Assembly (NCBI GenBank): GCA_039602395.1
Contig: JBCNJP010000017.1
Location: 15,464,315 to 15,528,314 of the forward strand
Origin: Deinandra increscens subsp. villosa
Taxonomy: Eukaryota > Streptophyta > Magnoliopsida > Asterales > Asteraceae
Direction of reading: 5' to 3'
Length of the DNA stretch: 64,000 nt
This document shows, in pieces, positions 9,991 to 21,875 of this stretch. The position numbers were made by a program, and so were the translations under genes. Numbering within the stretch: the stretch's first letter is position 1; every line of letters begins with the position of its first letter. The notes under the pieces were generated by a model that saw only the letters and a list, made by a program, of their open reading frames with translations, was not told the origin of the DNA and ran no database searches.

Positions 9991-11680
9991 CTCTTCAGAT
10001 GTTCTATTCTATCGAACATCTCCTTAACCACCACAGTACTACTACCCGCCCCTAGTTGGATATCCGAATGACTTACGTGTGCTAATAAACATGATAATGT
10101 ACTCATATACTGCAACAAATGAACATCCCCCAATTTACCTAGGTGTATGTATACAGGATGTACCAGCGGTGTATCCTCCACACTTTCGATATACCGGGTA
10201 ACTATACTACCATGCTTGTATACAGGATGTACCAGCGACGTATCCACCACACAATAATATAGCAAACGTATCACCTGTTCTCATATAATCATGCATTCTC
10301 ACTTGTGCGTTTATTAACAAACCCTTATCATTTGGATACCTAGTTTCAAAGCAAATATAGCACATAACCCTAACAATCATTTCATATGCATTATTCTATC
10401 ATCATCATTTCATGTATAATACTAACACGTTTAACCATTCATAAGCACCTTCATAACATAGCACGTACCACTTCAACAGTTCATCAATTCAACAGTTAAG
10501 ATAATAAAACTTTCAAATAAAATCATTTCAAATACTTTTTAAGTAAACAGTTGAATATTGTATGTATATCAGTCCGAAAACATTAAAGCGTTTTAAACAT
10601 TTAAAAGTGGGCTCGCAGAACTCACCTTATCTCTTTACTCGTTAAACTCGGACAGAACCTCCGACAGAATCCTTCGGTTAACCTAATTCACATATCGTAT
10701 GGCATTAACGCAAGGTTTAACATTATAAACATATCCTATGTTTATTTATCTTTTATATTATCTTAATAATATCTAATTATTCAGGTTTACTTCTTTTAAG
10801 GTCAAAATGACCAAAATACCCTTATAGGCATAATATCTCTTTTTAATATGAAGATGCACATTCCTATAAGCAAACGCTCCCTTCGGGATCACATAGGGAG
10901 GTATGTCATTTCCCAGTTGGGATTTATGCGACACCCTCGCTATGCCAGAAACCCCAGTGTATAGGCGGTTACCCTTCCGGTCCACACGAACTTCTAAATA
11001 TCCGATTAACTCGGTATCTTAAATAATTTATTATTTATCCATTTTAACCCCATATATACTTATTATATATATAAACATGGTTTCATACCAAAATTCGGGT
11101 ACCCATACCTTCCGGATTATTTTATATTAAATAATCATATTTCAAAACCCTAATTTCATATATTTCTCGTATCTTTATCAAAACTCATTTTCTTTCAAAC
11201 CAACTTAGGATATTATCCATTATAACATTTATAATATACTTAAAAATATCTAAGCTTAATTCAAAACCGTTTACTCAATTTGGGCAGAACAACGTTACGA
11301 AAACCCTAATTTTGACCCGTTAACAAAACCATTACCAAACCTTTTCCAATTATGAAATAAACTTATGTCTTTCTTAAAATACATTAAATTAGGACTACCT
11401 ACAAAAATTCAGACCCTAATTCCCACCCGACACCCGATTTGAGCAGAATAACCTCAATAACCCTAATTTTACATCATTTGTAGAAACCATACTTAGACAT
11501 AATATTATCAAAAACTGAAAACGGTTATTGTTAAGCATACCAAATAAGGGTTGATTGCAGAAATTTGGCTTCTAAATCTTCTCCGATTGCTCGTATTGCT
11601 CCGACAAAGTTCTGGTGCATTTTTAGGGTTTTTGGGTTGAAGGTCAGTGAATTTGCGAGTTTGGATGGTGGATTCGGCCT

Positions 11681-11690
11681 CCTATTTATA
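11681..11690 (-). promoter_or_regulatory. TATA box of the solo LTR
   Basis: The minus strand reads TATAAATAGG, the only strong TATA in the 3.3-kb LTR. A GC palindrome (11862-11880) lies about 170 bp upstream of it. Confidence 0.55.
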
Positions 11691-13980
11691 CTAACAGGTG
11701 CGCCTTAGGTTTCTAACACGTCCTAGAGTGACTCATGATCGAAATCTGCCACGAATTCAAAGTATCTTGGGCTGCAAGGTGACTATCGTGGCCAAAACTC
11801 GAACCTGATGTGAAATCTGCCCGCTGTGCCCCGTCGCGTATCGCGCCAATATGGTGGTTGTGGCTCGCGATACGCGAGCCACTAATTTCCGGCCAGAATT
11901 TGGTTTTTGGCATATTTATCCCTTATCTTCTATTTAATGTATTTTAGCCCCCCGAACTTCTAACCTTCTATCATTTATGTACCAAAACCTTATGGGACAT
12001 ATTTATAACATTTTCTAAGGTTTCTAAGGCTCCGGATTCGTACGATAACATATATATACATTTTATATATTTTTTCTTTATTATTACAAAATTACGTTTT
12101 AGCCCCTTAAACTTTACAATACTTATCATTTCATGTTATGAATCATATTAGGATACATTTTTACTAACTTAAGCCTCGAAATACTTATAATAATTATTAA
12201 TACGTATATTATTTATATACATTTGTAACTTTACAATAATTACACTTTTAGTTCTTTTACTTTTCCGTTAACTATTAACGCACGTATTTACACGTATATA
12301 TCCATCAATTCACACATGTATCATTATGTTATTCATATAAACATATATTCATCTCATACTTTACCTTCATTAATATTTAACACATCCATTTATGCATATT
12401 TCACCATATAGGCCATCAAACACGTATTTCTAACACATACAACTTATCTAAGGCATAGTCTTACTACATTTATCAATTAAGTTCACGTATTTACTATATA
12501 TATAATGTATCTGTGAAAATTGGGGTGTTACACTCTAGGTACGCATGCATCCTATGGTGTTATCAACAATACCATCATCATTCACAGCAAAACCTGCAAC
12601 ATGTACAAAATAAAGGTCAACTACGAATATTTGGTGAGTAAACATAGGTTTAGTAATAATGTATGAGTAAAATCGGTGCGATTTGTGAGTAATGAAAGTC
12701 TACATGTGATAAACGAGTAATGAAATATCAGATAACAAGAGTGTAATCAAACCCTGACAATAAGGCTTCCAATCACACAACGCCAAAACCAGTCAAGTCA
12801 GATGGACTTGTCAAGCCAATAGATCTATTATCGTAACCCCAACCTTTTTAGTGTTAATAATTACGTGTAGAGTATGAGTATGAGCACAATCCACATATAA
12901 CACACAAGTCTAGCACAAGAGAGCATACAATACGAGCACAAAATTGCATATAGCTTGAGTAAGATATATCGAGTAAGTTTACATATGGTACATGTTGCAC
13001 CCCAAAACAATAAAGTAAAAGGGGCTATGAATACTCACCTGGAGAAGGAGATACGAATAGACAATGACACCACGTAACGTAACGGTTAGATCCGAAGACG
13101 ACCTCGACGACTAAACAAGGTGGAGGAATAAATAACAAAATATATAATTAAATTGATAAATAAATAAATAATCGAAATTCATGACACAATCGACTCGATG
13201 ACTCATTGGTGATCTAGTTACGGTGATAACGTACGATCATGGTCATAAGGTAGGTCATTATTAGGGCTAAACATGCTACGACAAATAATCGTTATAAAAC
13301 TATTATATTTACGACGTCACAATATACATTTATTTTCTATGGAATCACATAGGTTACAAATATCATCCAAAAATTAATTCAACACTAATCTAATCATAAA
13401 CACACCATTTATACATAATCTAGCATGAATCCTAATTTAATTAAATTCTAAACAACAAGATCCAATCCTTTTACATGCAAATCATCCAAATCATTTTATT
13501 TATGGCTAATCATGTTTGAATAACCTAGATCTATCATTTATCATCATCAAGCAATCAACTTTACATAGATCTAAGCATGCATGTACAAAATATACATTTA
13601 TTTATCATGAAAATTCATTAAGGTGGCATCTTTTATACTCAAAACATGATCCATCCTCAAGATAAAACCTTCATGAAGAATCATGCATAAAAATATGAAC
13701 TTTAACAAGTTTCATCAAGATCATTCAAGATCCATTATCAAATAGTCATGAAAATTAATAAAAATCCATAAAAACTAATAAAAATTAGTTTATCACAATA
13801 TCTAAGATCTATGAACATGTATAGCCAAAATCTAGACTAGAAATCACATAAAAATCAGATCTTTATCATGTATTAGCATGGATCTAAGAAGATGGGAGCA
13901 AGATTTGAGGAAACATACCAATTAGAGCGTTGTAATAATACAACTTGAGTACAACTCTTATGATCTGAACGGTACCTGAT

Positions 13981-14259
13981 GTGGGCCGGCTAAATTTATT
14001 TATTTATTTATTTATCGGATTTGTGATCAAATCGGCATATGTGATAACTCATCTATATCTTCGAGCTAACTAGAGACATTGTGATATGCCATATTCAAAA
14101 TCTTGTTAAAACAAATACCTGAATGACTTGTACCAAGTGGTACACTCTAAAATCAAGCAAGCATGATATTCTTGTAACTTGTCTCCCTAATGATTCCGGT
14201 CAGATAAAGTCGGGTTAGTGACCAAATTCTTGATATCCATCCCATGAATATCACATATG
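13981..14259. other. Unassigned segment with (TTTA)n
   Basis: It holds a short TTTA microsatellite at 13996-14020 and sequence resembling copia 3' leader/UTR DNA (tgaccaaattcttgatatcc). No gene was seen. Confidence 0.35.
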
Positions 14260-14534
14260 TGTTGGGTTATATAACAATTTATCTATTCACGAGTACGCAG
14301 CGCAAAATCAATCTATGTAATTAACCAAGAAAGATAACGTGTACCTTAATATCAAATAAAGTAAGAAACTTCTAGGGTTTAAAGAAAACCCCCTCTACGA
14401 TCGCACACACGATACACCGATGCACGTATGCTAGTACTTGATCACGAACACTTAAACTTCTCCTTCTTGCTTTGGTCGAACCACACACAAAACCGAAAAC
14501 CCTTTAGGCTTTTGGGTCTATTGCTGAAAAAGGG

Positions 14535-14580
<46 letters not shown>

Positions 14581-14933
14581 GGGTTGCCTATATTCTCATA
14601 TGATGTTGTAAAATAAAACCTTAAACTAGAGGCTTTATTTATAGGTAAGGTTTACTTGTTAAACAAGTTTAGGGTTAGATTAGGAGACACCATAGATGGG
14701 CCGGACCTATGTGGGCTTCTCCTAACTTTTCCCAATTGTATTTTAATTATAATCACCTCTTAACTGTTAACTAACAACCGTTAACTAGTAACTGTTAGTT
14801 TTAACGGCCCTTCGTTAATTAAATTCGTGATTTTTATTAATTAATACAAATACATTTGTGTCGAGACGTGTGACCCCGTAGGCTTAAATACTTTCCGGAC
14901 ATACAGTTATTTTTACGTGATCATATTCCTACA
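14260..14933 (-). mobile_element. Copia #1: 3' LTR (674 bp)
   Basis: The LTR runs TGTTGGGTTATATAAC... to ...ATATTCCTACA on the plus strand. The adjacent polypurine tract (minus CTCAAGTGGGAGC, 14946-14934) shows that it is the 3' LTR of a minus-strand copia element. The minus strand has a TATA box, CTATAAATAAAG, at about 14645, and the (GA)n microsatellite at 14538-14577 lies in the transcribed leader. The matching 5' LTR is not in the window. Confidence 0.75.
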
Positions 14934-15782
14934 GCTCCCACTTGAGCATGTAATAATAAAGGTAATAACATTGGTTAGCGTCTAGCAATACACTAATGCT
15001 CCCGGAAACATTTAAGTATAGTTTCTTAAAGTATATTTAAATGGATTAGGCATTTACTATCCCTTTGTTACAGATACCGTGTTATATATGAATATGGATC
15101 AAAGTCATTTCATAATTTAACTATTCTGTTTCTCATTCCATAACTAATTAAAGATTACCAAATTTAATCGAGACATATCTAGATTTTATCTTGGCACGAC
15201 CATGCAAACATCTTAATTAGTCCCAATGAGGGGCCCAGTGGTATCATTCTTTAACGTTTAGCTGAAGGAACAAATCCTATATTGACTACATGTGTACAGT
15301 CTCATACTTCACTACACTTACGAAAATAGCCCTTTTGTACTACCTTATTCAGGATAGTTAGAACTATATCAAGTATGTGCAATCCATACATGCATGACCT
15401 ACTTGTATCTTAAGTCTAAGGATAAGTAAATAACCATTTATGAATTTAACTTAATGATGCCGATCCATAAAGTGATAATTCGTTCGTGGGGTAGTCTAAT
15501 ATGCATCTTATGAATACCATGTGAGTTTGGTGGGACCATCCTTTATATATTCCAAGAATATTACCAATCACTCAGATTTGTCTTAGTTTAACTATATTCT
15601 CATATTGTCAATCGACAATGGACAATTTAGAATATTTATAAATATTCAGGGATTAAACATGCAAATACAGGACACAATTAATATTAAAATGAAATCAAAC
15701 ATATCAAGTACTTTATTTCATTATATAAATAGAAATTGTTTAACATCCCTTATCCAAATACCGAACAACAGATTTACATGAA
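14934..15782 (-). other. Copia #1 3' non-coding region
   Basis: It lies between the RNase H stop and the polypurine tract. It is AT-rich with no open frame of note, as is usual for this copia type (compare 36741-37576 in copia #3). Confidence 0.5.
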
Positions 15783-15945
15783 TTAACTAGCTATTTTAAG
15801 TCCCATGCCCTCGGCATGCCTTTCAAGCTTTGGTCTAGATAAAGCTTTTGTAAAGGGATCAGCTAAGTTAAAATCTGTGTGACCTTTGAGTAGTTTGATC
15901 TCCCCTAGTTCGATCTGCTCACGAACATAGTGATATCTTCTAGCA
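15783..15945 (-). pseudogene. Copia #1 RNase H C-terminus, cut by CACTA-B
   Basis: The minus strand encodes RRYHYVREQIELGEIKLL, then LADPFTKALSRPKLERHAEG and a natural stop at 15785-15783. This is the conserved end of copia RNase H (HYVRE...NLADPFTK). The reading frame is open but stops abruptly at 15946, where CACTA-B begins, so the rest of pol has been pushed away or lost. Confidence 0.8.
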
Positions 15946-16645
15946 CACTATGTCAAAATTCACCTTTGGCCACATAATAAAAACCGTGACCAAAGGTGTT
16001 TGGTAACGTTTTTTTTTCATTCCAATTGACACCAAAGGTCCCGTCACCTTATGTATCCTACGGCCACGTTACAATATCAGTGGCTGAAGCCACCTTGAAG
16101 CGTGGCTAAAGGGTACAAATATTTATTGTTGTAATCACACAATTCTTCCGGAAAGCGTAGCTAAAGGGTCCCAATGGCCACATGTGTTTGTTTAACGTGG
16201 CCTTTGGTATTATATGGTCACATATATTTGTGTTTTAGCCACATACATTATAAAATACGTGGCCATAGGGTTGCTGAAATAATACATTTTGTCCCAATAC
16301 GCGTGGCCAAAGGGTGGCAATGACCACGTTAAAATATCAAAAGCTTAGCCTTTGGTATTATATGGTCATGTATATTTGTGTCTTAGCCACATATGTTATA
16401 AAAAAACGTGGCCAAATGGGTTGCTGAAATCATACATTTTGTCCCAATACGCGTGGCCAAAGGGTTGCAACGGCCACGTTAAAATATCAAAGGCGTGGCC
16501 TTTGGTATTATATAGTCACGTATATTTGTGTTTTAGCCACATATGTTATAAAAAAAAGAGGCCAAATTGGTTGCTGAAATCATACACTTTGTCCCAATAC
16601 GCGTGGCCAACGGGTGGCAATGGCCACGTTAAAATATCAAAAGCG
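15946..16645. mobile_element. CACTA-B: left end with 150-bp subterminal tandem array
   Basis: It begins CACTATGTCAAAATTCACC inside the copia #1 RNase H frame (flank gca). The sequence is filled with CGTGGCCAAAGG and its reverse complement, the subterminal motif of a CACTA family different from CACTA-A/C. Three near-identical units of about 150 bp start at 16201, 16349 and 16499. The third unit stops at aaaatatcaaaagcg, exactly where the copia #2 LTR begins with TG, so copia #2 appears to have inserted here. The other half of CACTA-B was not found to the right. Confidence 0.65.
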
Positions 16646-17615
16646 TGACTCAAGCACCGGGAAAAAACACATGCGTCGGATTGGGCGCGAACTACGGTTT
16701 GCGGACGACGAGCGAAAACGCCACACGGTGGCGGTTCACGACGGGGTGTGTCGGCAGTGGGAACCGGCGACGGCGAGGAGTGTGGCGGACGGCTGGGCGG
16801 CGGCGGACGAGCGACGGAAGGCGGCGGCTGTAGTCGTGGCACACGGTTGTGGCTCGGTGACGGGCGGTAGCGGTGGTACGACTTCGGCGGCGGCGAAGGA
16901 GCGGACGGTGGCGGCGGTTCGGAGAACGGCGGGCGGCGACGACGACGGGCAGCGGCGGCAGTGGCGGACTCGCGGAGTGACACGGCAGCGACTAGCGTTT
17001 CTCGATCCGTAACGTGATGTCAACTGGAAGGATGGATCACGACGAATAACAGTGATCAAGGGATTAAGGTTCTCGCGATCGAGTGAATGGATCGCCGGAG
17101 AAGCGGAGGAGACGGCGGCGGTGGGGTGGCGTCGGCGTCGGGCGAGAGAGAAAGGAGGGAGGGGCCAAAAATTCTAATGTGTATATTAGGGTTTCGCCTC
17201 CCTTAATCAGTTATATTTATAACTGATTAAGTTTCCTATCAGTCCCTCGATTTTATTTAATCCTCAATCGAACCATTTAATTTGCGAGGCCAATATTTAA
17301 CTATTAAATATTTTTCGCGTGCCGAGACTCAACAATATTAGTCAAATACTAATTTGTCAATCGTCGTTTAAGACGTAAATGATTTTTAAACGTCTTCTGT
17401 CGCTTAACTAATCTTAATGATTAATTAATTATTATTAACTAATTAATTATTTATCTATTAAACCATTTAATAAACAAATAATTAATTCTTCTATGAATTT
17501 TCCGGTTATAAAGGTAAGCGGACTTTAAAACCCCCGTTGCCTCCGGTGTAACTCTTTCGGGTCTTGACCGGGTCGGGTACTTGATTTAGTCGGGTCTGGA
17601 CACCTAAATCCAACA
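16646..17615 (-). mobile_element. Copia #2: 3' LTR (970 bp)
   Basis: On the minus strand it runs TGTTGGATTTAGGTGTCC... to ...GGTGCTTGAGTCA. Immediately inward is CAACTT plus a run of 12 G, the polypurine tract. The GC-rich part (16680-17160), which shows long open frames in several phases, is transcribed LTR leader and not a gene. Its start resembles the LTRs of copia #3 (TGTTGGATATTAGAAGTCC, AAGAGTTACACCGGAG), so they are related subfamilies. No 5' LTR copy is present in the window. Confidence 0.7.
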
Positions 17616-19848
17616 CCCCCCCCCCCAAGTTGATGATTGCTAGGAGTTTCAGAAGGTGACACATCTTCTAGTAGTTCTACAATTCTCCCACTATTCTCTT
17701 GAGCTATTAGATTCTTCTCAAAGAACTCAGCACATCGAGCCACTCGAACAGTGTTTTCGGTAGGATTATAGAAGTAGTAACCCATTGTTTCCTTAGGGTA
17801 TCCTACAAAGATGCACTTAGTAGTTTTGTGTTGAAGTTTGTCAGGTGTATCGCACTTCACAAGTGCCTCACATCCCCAGACTCTTAAGTAAGACAAAATA
17901 GGGATATCTACATGCCACAATTCATGTGGTGTCTTGTCAACCTTCTTGGTTGGAACCATATTGAGAATGCGTACAGCAGTCTCTAGAGCATAATCCCAAA
18001 ATGAAATTGGAAGAGTCGTAAGGTTCATCATTGATCTTACCATTTCTAGCAAGGTTCGATTTCTCCTTTTAGAAACTCCATTATGTTGTGGAGTGTATGG
18101 AGGAGTGAGATGTTGGACAATTCCACATGCTTTTAGATAATCCTTAAACTCTTGGCTTAAGTATTCTCCACCATGATCCGAACGAAGGATCTTGATGGTC
18201 TTTCCGAGTTGATTTTCTACTTCATTTTTAAACTCTTTGAATGTTTCAAAAACTTCATGTTTATGTTTAAGCAAGTAAACATAACCATAACGACTGAAAT
18301 CGTCCGTGAAAGTTATGAAGTAGCTAGCACCCTTTCTTGACACATGTCTAAATGGGCCACAAACATCAGTATGAATGAGTCCAAGAAGTGCTTTAGCCCT
18401 TTCTGGTTTATGCAGAAAAGGTTTCCTCATCATCTTGCCTGAAATACAAGAAACGCACCTATCAAATAATTCATCATTTGATTGTAAGATTCCTTCACGT
18501 TAAAGTCTTTCAATGCGGTTCTTGCCTACATGAGCAAGAAGACAGTGCCAAAGATAGGTAGAGTCCAAGTTAGTCTTGACTCTTTGACTAATACTATACA
18601 TTGAATTATTTGAGTCACAACCACGCATATCAATTTCATAAATACCATCACAAGGGATAGAATCAAATAATCAACATTATTTTTTAAAACTGAAATACCG
18701 ATATTATTAAAAACTTTAATAAATCCATGGTTTTTCAACAAGGAAACAGAAATGGCACCTCTAGTAATAGAAGGTGCATAATGACAATGGTCTAAAATAA
18801 GAATTAAACCGGATGGAAGAAAATGATATTCTCCTATAACTTCAACAGGTGCTGGTAACGAATTACAGATATGAGTTCCACAGCCAGTGTCATAAACCCA
18901 TGAATTTATCTTAGAAAAAGAAAATAATTCAATTGTGAAGATACCTGAAGCACTAGTCCCACTAGCTTGCTTCTTCTTCTTGTTCAACTCAGCTAGGTAG
19001 AAAGGATAGTTCCTCTTCTAGTGTCCCACTTCAGAGCAGTGGTGACAAGTCTGGTCTTTAGCCAGATGCTCCTTTTTAGCCGGAGGGGTCTTCTTGGGTT
19101 TTGGAACATAAGCAACTTGTTTGCCTTTTCCTTTTCCATCATACTTGCCCTTCTATTTTTGCGGTTGTTTAGCCTTTTGGATCTTTCCCCCTTTTATCAA
19201 GAGTACTTGGGGAGTTTCAATGGCTTTCTTTGGAATGGTCTTCTCATATTCAACAAGCATGACATGAAGCTTAGGTATGGTTTTAGTCATACTATGCATG
19301 TTGTAGTTGCGCACAAAACCCTCATAATCCTTTGTAGGGGATTTGAGAATCATGCCAACCGCAACAACTTGATTGTATCCATAGTTGAGTGATTTCAATT
19401 TATCAAAGTAGCTATTCATTTTGAGCACATGACTACTGACCAGTTTTCTAGCTTCAAGCTTTAAGTCGTGGAGTTCCACAACCAAGTCGAACAACTTAAC
19501 TCCAGCTTGGTTTTCATACATCTTCTTTAATTCTCTGATCATATCATAAGGAGTATGAAGTTTGTATTTCTTTTGAAGATCAAGAGTCATACTAGAGATC
19601 ATCAAACAAGCAACTTCATCATAAGTGCTATATTCAGCGTTGTACTACGCTTTTTCTTGATCACTAGTAGTAGCAACTGGTTCGGTCGGCCACTAATTTT
19701 CAAGGACATCGGTTCTTCTTTCAACTCTTAGGACAATCCTCAGTTGACGATACCAGTCATTGAAGTTCGATCCATTGAGCTTTTCTCTTTCAAACATTTG
19801 ACGAAAAGCATGACCAACGGTGTTTTGAGGAGGGTTCATTGTTGCCAT
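17525..19848 (-). pseudogene. Copia #2 gag-protease-integrase remnant lacking RT and RNase H
   Basis: The minus-strand gag starts with an ATG at 19848 (MATMNPPQNTVGHAF) and includes a typical copia gag core (SYFDKLKSL, GFVRNYNMHSM). The CCHC knuckle near 19050 is broken (Trp codon TAG, last Cys changed). Protease follows with WVYDTGCGTHIC (D-T-G). Integrase (18433-17640) has IHTDVCGPF, RSDHGGEY and the third catalytic position, where Lys (GVSKRRNRTL) replaces Glu, so it would be inactive. After the integrase tail (DVSPSETPSN) the sequence runs straight into the polypurine tract and LTR; RT and RNase H are absent. Several stops and shifts interrupt gag and protease. Confidence 0.8.
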
Positions 19849-20116
19849 CTACAAAACAGATAAAGTTCAAAAATCAGTAGTTTTTGATACTTATTCCTTA
19901 AAAAATTTAATTACCCAATGTTTAAACTATTTAAACAATTAATTTTATTAAGGCTTAGATCCAATTGACATACCATCATTTCATCAGTTCATCTGCTAGA
20001 AATGATGTACTCAAAAGGCAAGTGACGATCAGTAATTTCATTACTAGTGCAATTTCTAGATAGAGTGGGACTTACAAACACTTGTGTACTTGCACCAAGT
20101 GGTTTTTAGTCATGTT
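19849..20116 (-). other. Copia #2 leader, continued beyond CACTA-C
   Basis: Untranslated sequence upstream of the copia #2 gag start. CACTA-C interrupts it at 20117; with the GTT duplication removed it continues at 24530 to roughly 24680 (taccattgtgtaccaatgag). No primer-binding site was found, so the 5' end of copia #2 is missing. Confidence 0.5.
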
Positions 20117-21055
20117 CACTACTAGAAATAGGGCCTTTCTTGATGCGTGAACAATGACGCTCGGGTTTTTATGACGCGCAAAAACGCGTGTCATAAAAAA
20201 CTGTCAAGAATTACAAAATCTTAAGGCTCCGACGCGTAATTTTGTGCGTTAAAAATATCTGTCATAAATTATAAAAAAAACACGGAGTACACTTTAATAA
20301 ATGTGCGTCATTTTAGTAGTGTCGTTTTATGTTTTCACTTTCCCACCTAAATTTTGCCCAAAAATTCATTCCCGCTTAAATTTTTCCCCTAAAATTCATT
20401 CCCCGCCCCGCTAAGAACTTTATAACTAAAAAAACACAAAATGCGATTCCCTCAAATCTTCTCCTCGTTCGGTTTCTCTCGATTCTTCTCCATCACCGCT
20501 TGATTCTTCTCCACCGCCGGTCGATTCTTGTCCACCGCTGGTCGATTCTTCTACACGCTGGTTCGATGTATCCCTAACATCCTCGTCATCAATGCCCTCT
20601 TTCATTCTACTCTAATTTCAAGTTGTGAGAGAGAAGAATGGAGCTAACAGAAGAAATCCCTCATACTTCTACGTGTATGCGCCCTAAATCTTCTTCCTGC
20701 GTTGGCTTCCCTACATCTTCTTGGTATATGTATACGCCCTAAATCTTCATGGTTCGATTTAGCCCTAAAATTCCGCGTTTGTTCTTCATGGATTAGTCGC
20801 ATCTGCCAGAAATTGGAGATCCTTTTCTTGCAATTTGGCTTCCTCGGTCACTATCTACCTTCACCTTTAGGTAATTTCACTGTTATTCTTCCCTTTCAAA
20901 TTTCGCAGCTCTCTGTTGTTCAGGATCATGTTAGTTTCACTCTTCAGGTTTCTACTGTTCTTTTTCCTTCTCGATACCTGAGAATGCGTGTAAAATCATC
21001 GAAATGATTTTAGGAATTTTGTTTTTATGAATTTTGATTTGAAGATATTGATATA

Positions 21056-21178
21056 TGTGCGCAAGATTGCTTTGACAAGAGGAGGAAGCATGATGATATA
21101 AATATGTGCGTTGAAAATTGCAGCATTCCTGTTCTTCAGGCTCAAAATATCGTTGAAGGAGAGATGGCCAAGTTTCAG
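21056..21178 (+). pseudogene. Captured FAM136A-like (DUF842) exon
   Basis: In frame from 21056 the exon reads CAQDCFDKRRKHDDINMC, then VENCSIPVLQAQNIVEGEMA and KFQ, ending CAG|GTATTG. The twin Cx3C arrangement (CAQDC and CVENC) and the sequence CFD-R-R...I..CVENCS.PV..AQ..VE.EMA.FQ match plant FAM136A-like/DUF842 proteins, small proteins linked to the mitochondrial intermembrane space. The flanking exons of such a gene (start, and the following RLNRSL...CQDKFEAAK region) were not found. The frame is open, so capture may be fairly recent or the piece may be under little decay. Confidence 0.7.
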
Positions 21179-21638
21179 GTATTGTAAGGCTATCTATCTC
21201 CTTGTTCATTTTGCTTGTGGTAGATATGCTATATAATTTGTATCATATGACATGAATCATGATGATGATTTGGTAGTTTGTGTGGTGTAATGTAGATTAT
21301 TAGAGCTAATTTGTTCACTTATTTTGAATTGAGAATTCATATGATCCTAGTGATGGTTTTATATTTACATCATCTATGTCCCTTTGGTAGAGTTTGTGCT
21401 TACAATATATGTTAGACTATGCTTAAGGTGCAAACTAGGTTATTTTTGTTTTCTGTCAGTTTTGATCCTCTATCCTTGAATAGATGAGGGTTTCTTGAAT
21501 CTATCTCAATGAAATTTGATTAGTTTGTACTTAGTTCTCAGTAGTCCGGATTTTTTATGGGTCCTTGAGGACTTCGATACACATGTACTTAAGGCCCGAG
21601 TCTGATCAATTGTCATGATTTTTTTTAGAAAGCAAGGT

Positions 21639-21875
21639 AATATTTTTTGCTACATACAGATGATAATATCTTCTCTAATTTATATGCATTAGGGGTCAAT
21701 AACTAAATATATGCTGTTAATGATCTCGCTGGTTTGGTAAAATCTCACTAGTGGAGTTGGCCTGATGTTGTTTTAGAGCACTCCATGGGTGGCTTTACAA
21801 TATTTTTTGCTACATACAGATGATAATATCTTCTTTAATTTATATGCATTAGGGGTCAATAACTAAATATATGCT
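21639..21875. repeat. 77-bp direct repeat inside CACTA-C
   Basis: A nearly identical unit (aatattttttgctacatac...) occurs at 21639-21715 and 21799-21875. Another 28-bp pair (gaatctttaatagacgtac...) lies at 22355-22382 and 22423-22450. Internal duplications like these commonly form during gap repair, which is also a proposed route of gene capture. Confidence 0.85.

Larger units (their letters stand above)
9211..12532 (-). mobile_element. Solo LTR of a gypsy family, 3,322 bp, TSD CTCTA
   Basis: It starts TGTGACGCCCACTCCC and ends TTGGGGTGTTACA. It is flanked by CTCTA at 9206-9210 and CTCTA at 12533-12537, a perfect 5-bp target-site duplication. No gag or pol sequence lies inside, so it is a single very long LTR left by LTR-LTR recombination. 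Sense is minus: TATAAATAGG at 11690-11681 is the likely TATA box, and an AATAAAGTTTT signal lies near 9310. The region 9500-9560 carries a GAACTCACC...GACC motif shared with the other gypsy LTRs. Short open frames inside it are not genes. Confidence 0.85.
9051..13980 (-). mobile_element. Older gypsy-type LTR fragment, split by a solo LTR
   Basis: The plus strand at 9051 begins TGTCACATCCTAACCGACGG, a TG terminus; sense is probably minus. Removing the 9211-12532 insertion and one TSD makes 9051-9210 continue into 12538 onward. The right portion includes minus-strand ctcaccaaatattcg...ttgacctttatt...tgcaggt at 12590-12640, the same arrangement as the Tekay-like LTR at 27790-27840 (aactcaccaaccg...ttgacac...tgcag). 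I could not place the other terminus; the sequence seems to stop near 13980. No pol remnant is attached. Confidence 0.5.

Noticed and set aside
9060..12540. Possible intact short-LTR element inside 9211-12532
   Set aside because: No internal direct repeat at the ends, no PBS, gag or pol; the TG...CA termini and TSD fit one long LTR.
16546..17059. Overlapping GC-rich open frames on both strands (Pro/Arg/Ala-rich)
   Set aside because: They lie in the transcribed GC-rich part of the copia #2 LTR, are open in several phases at once and show no domain.
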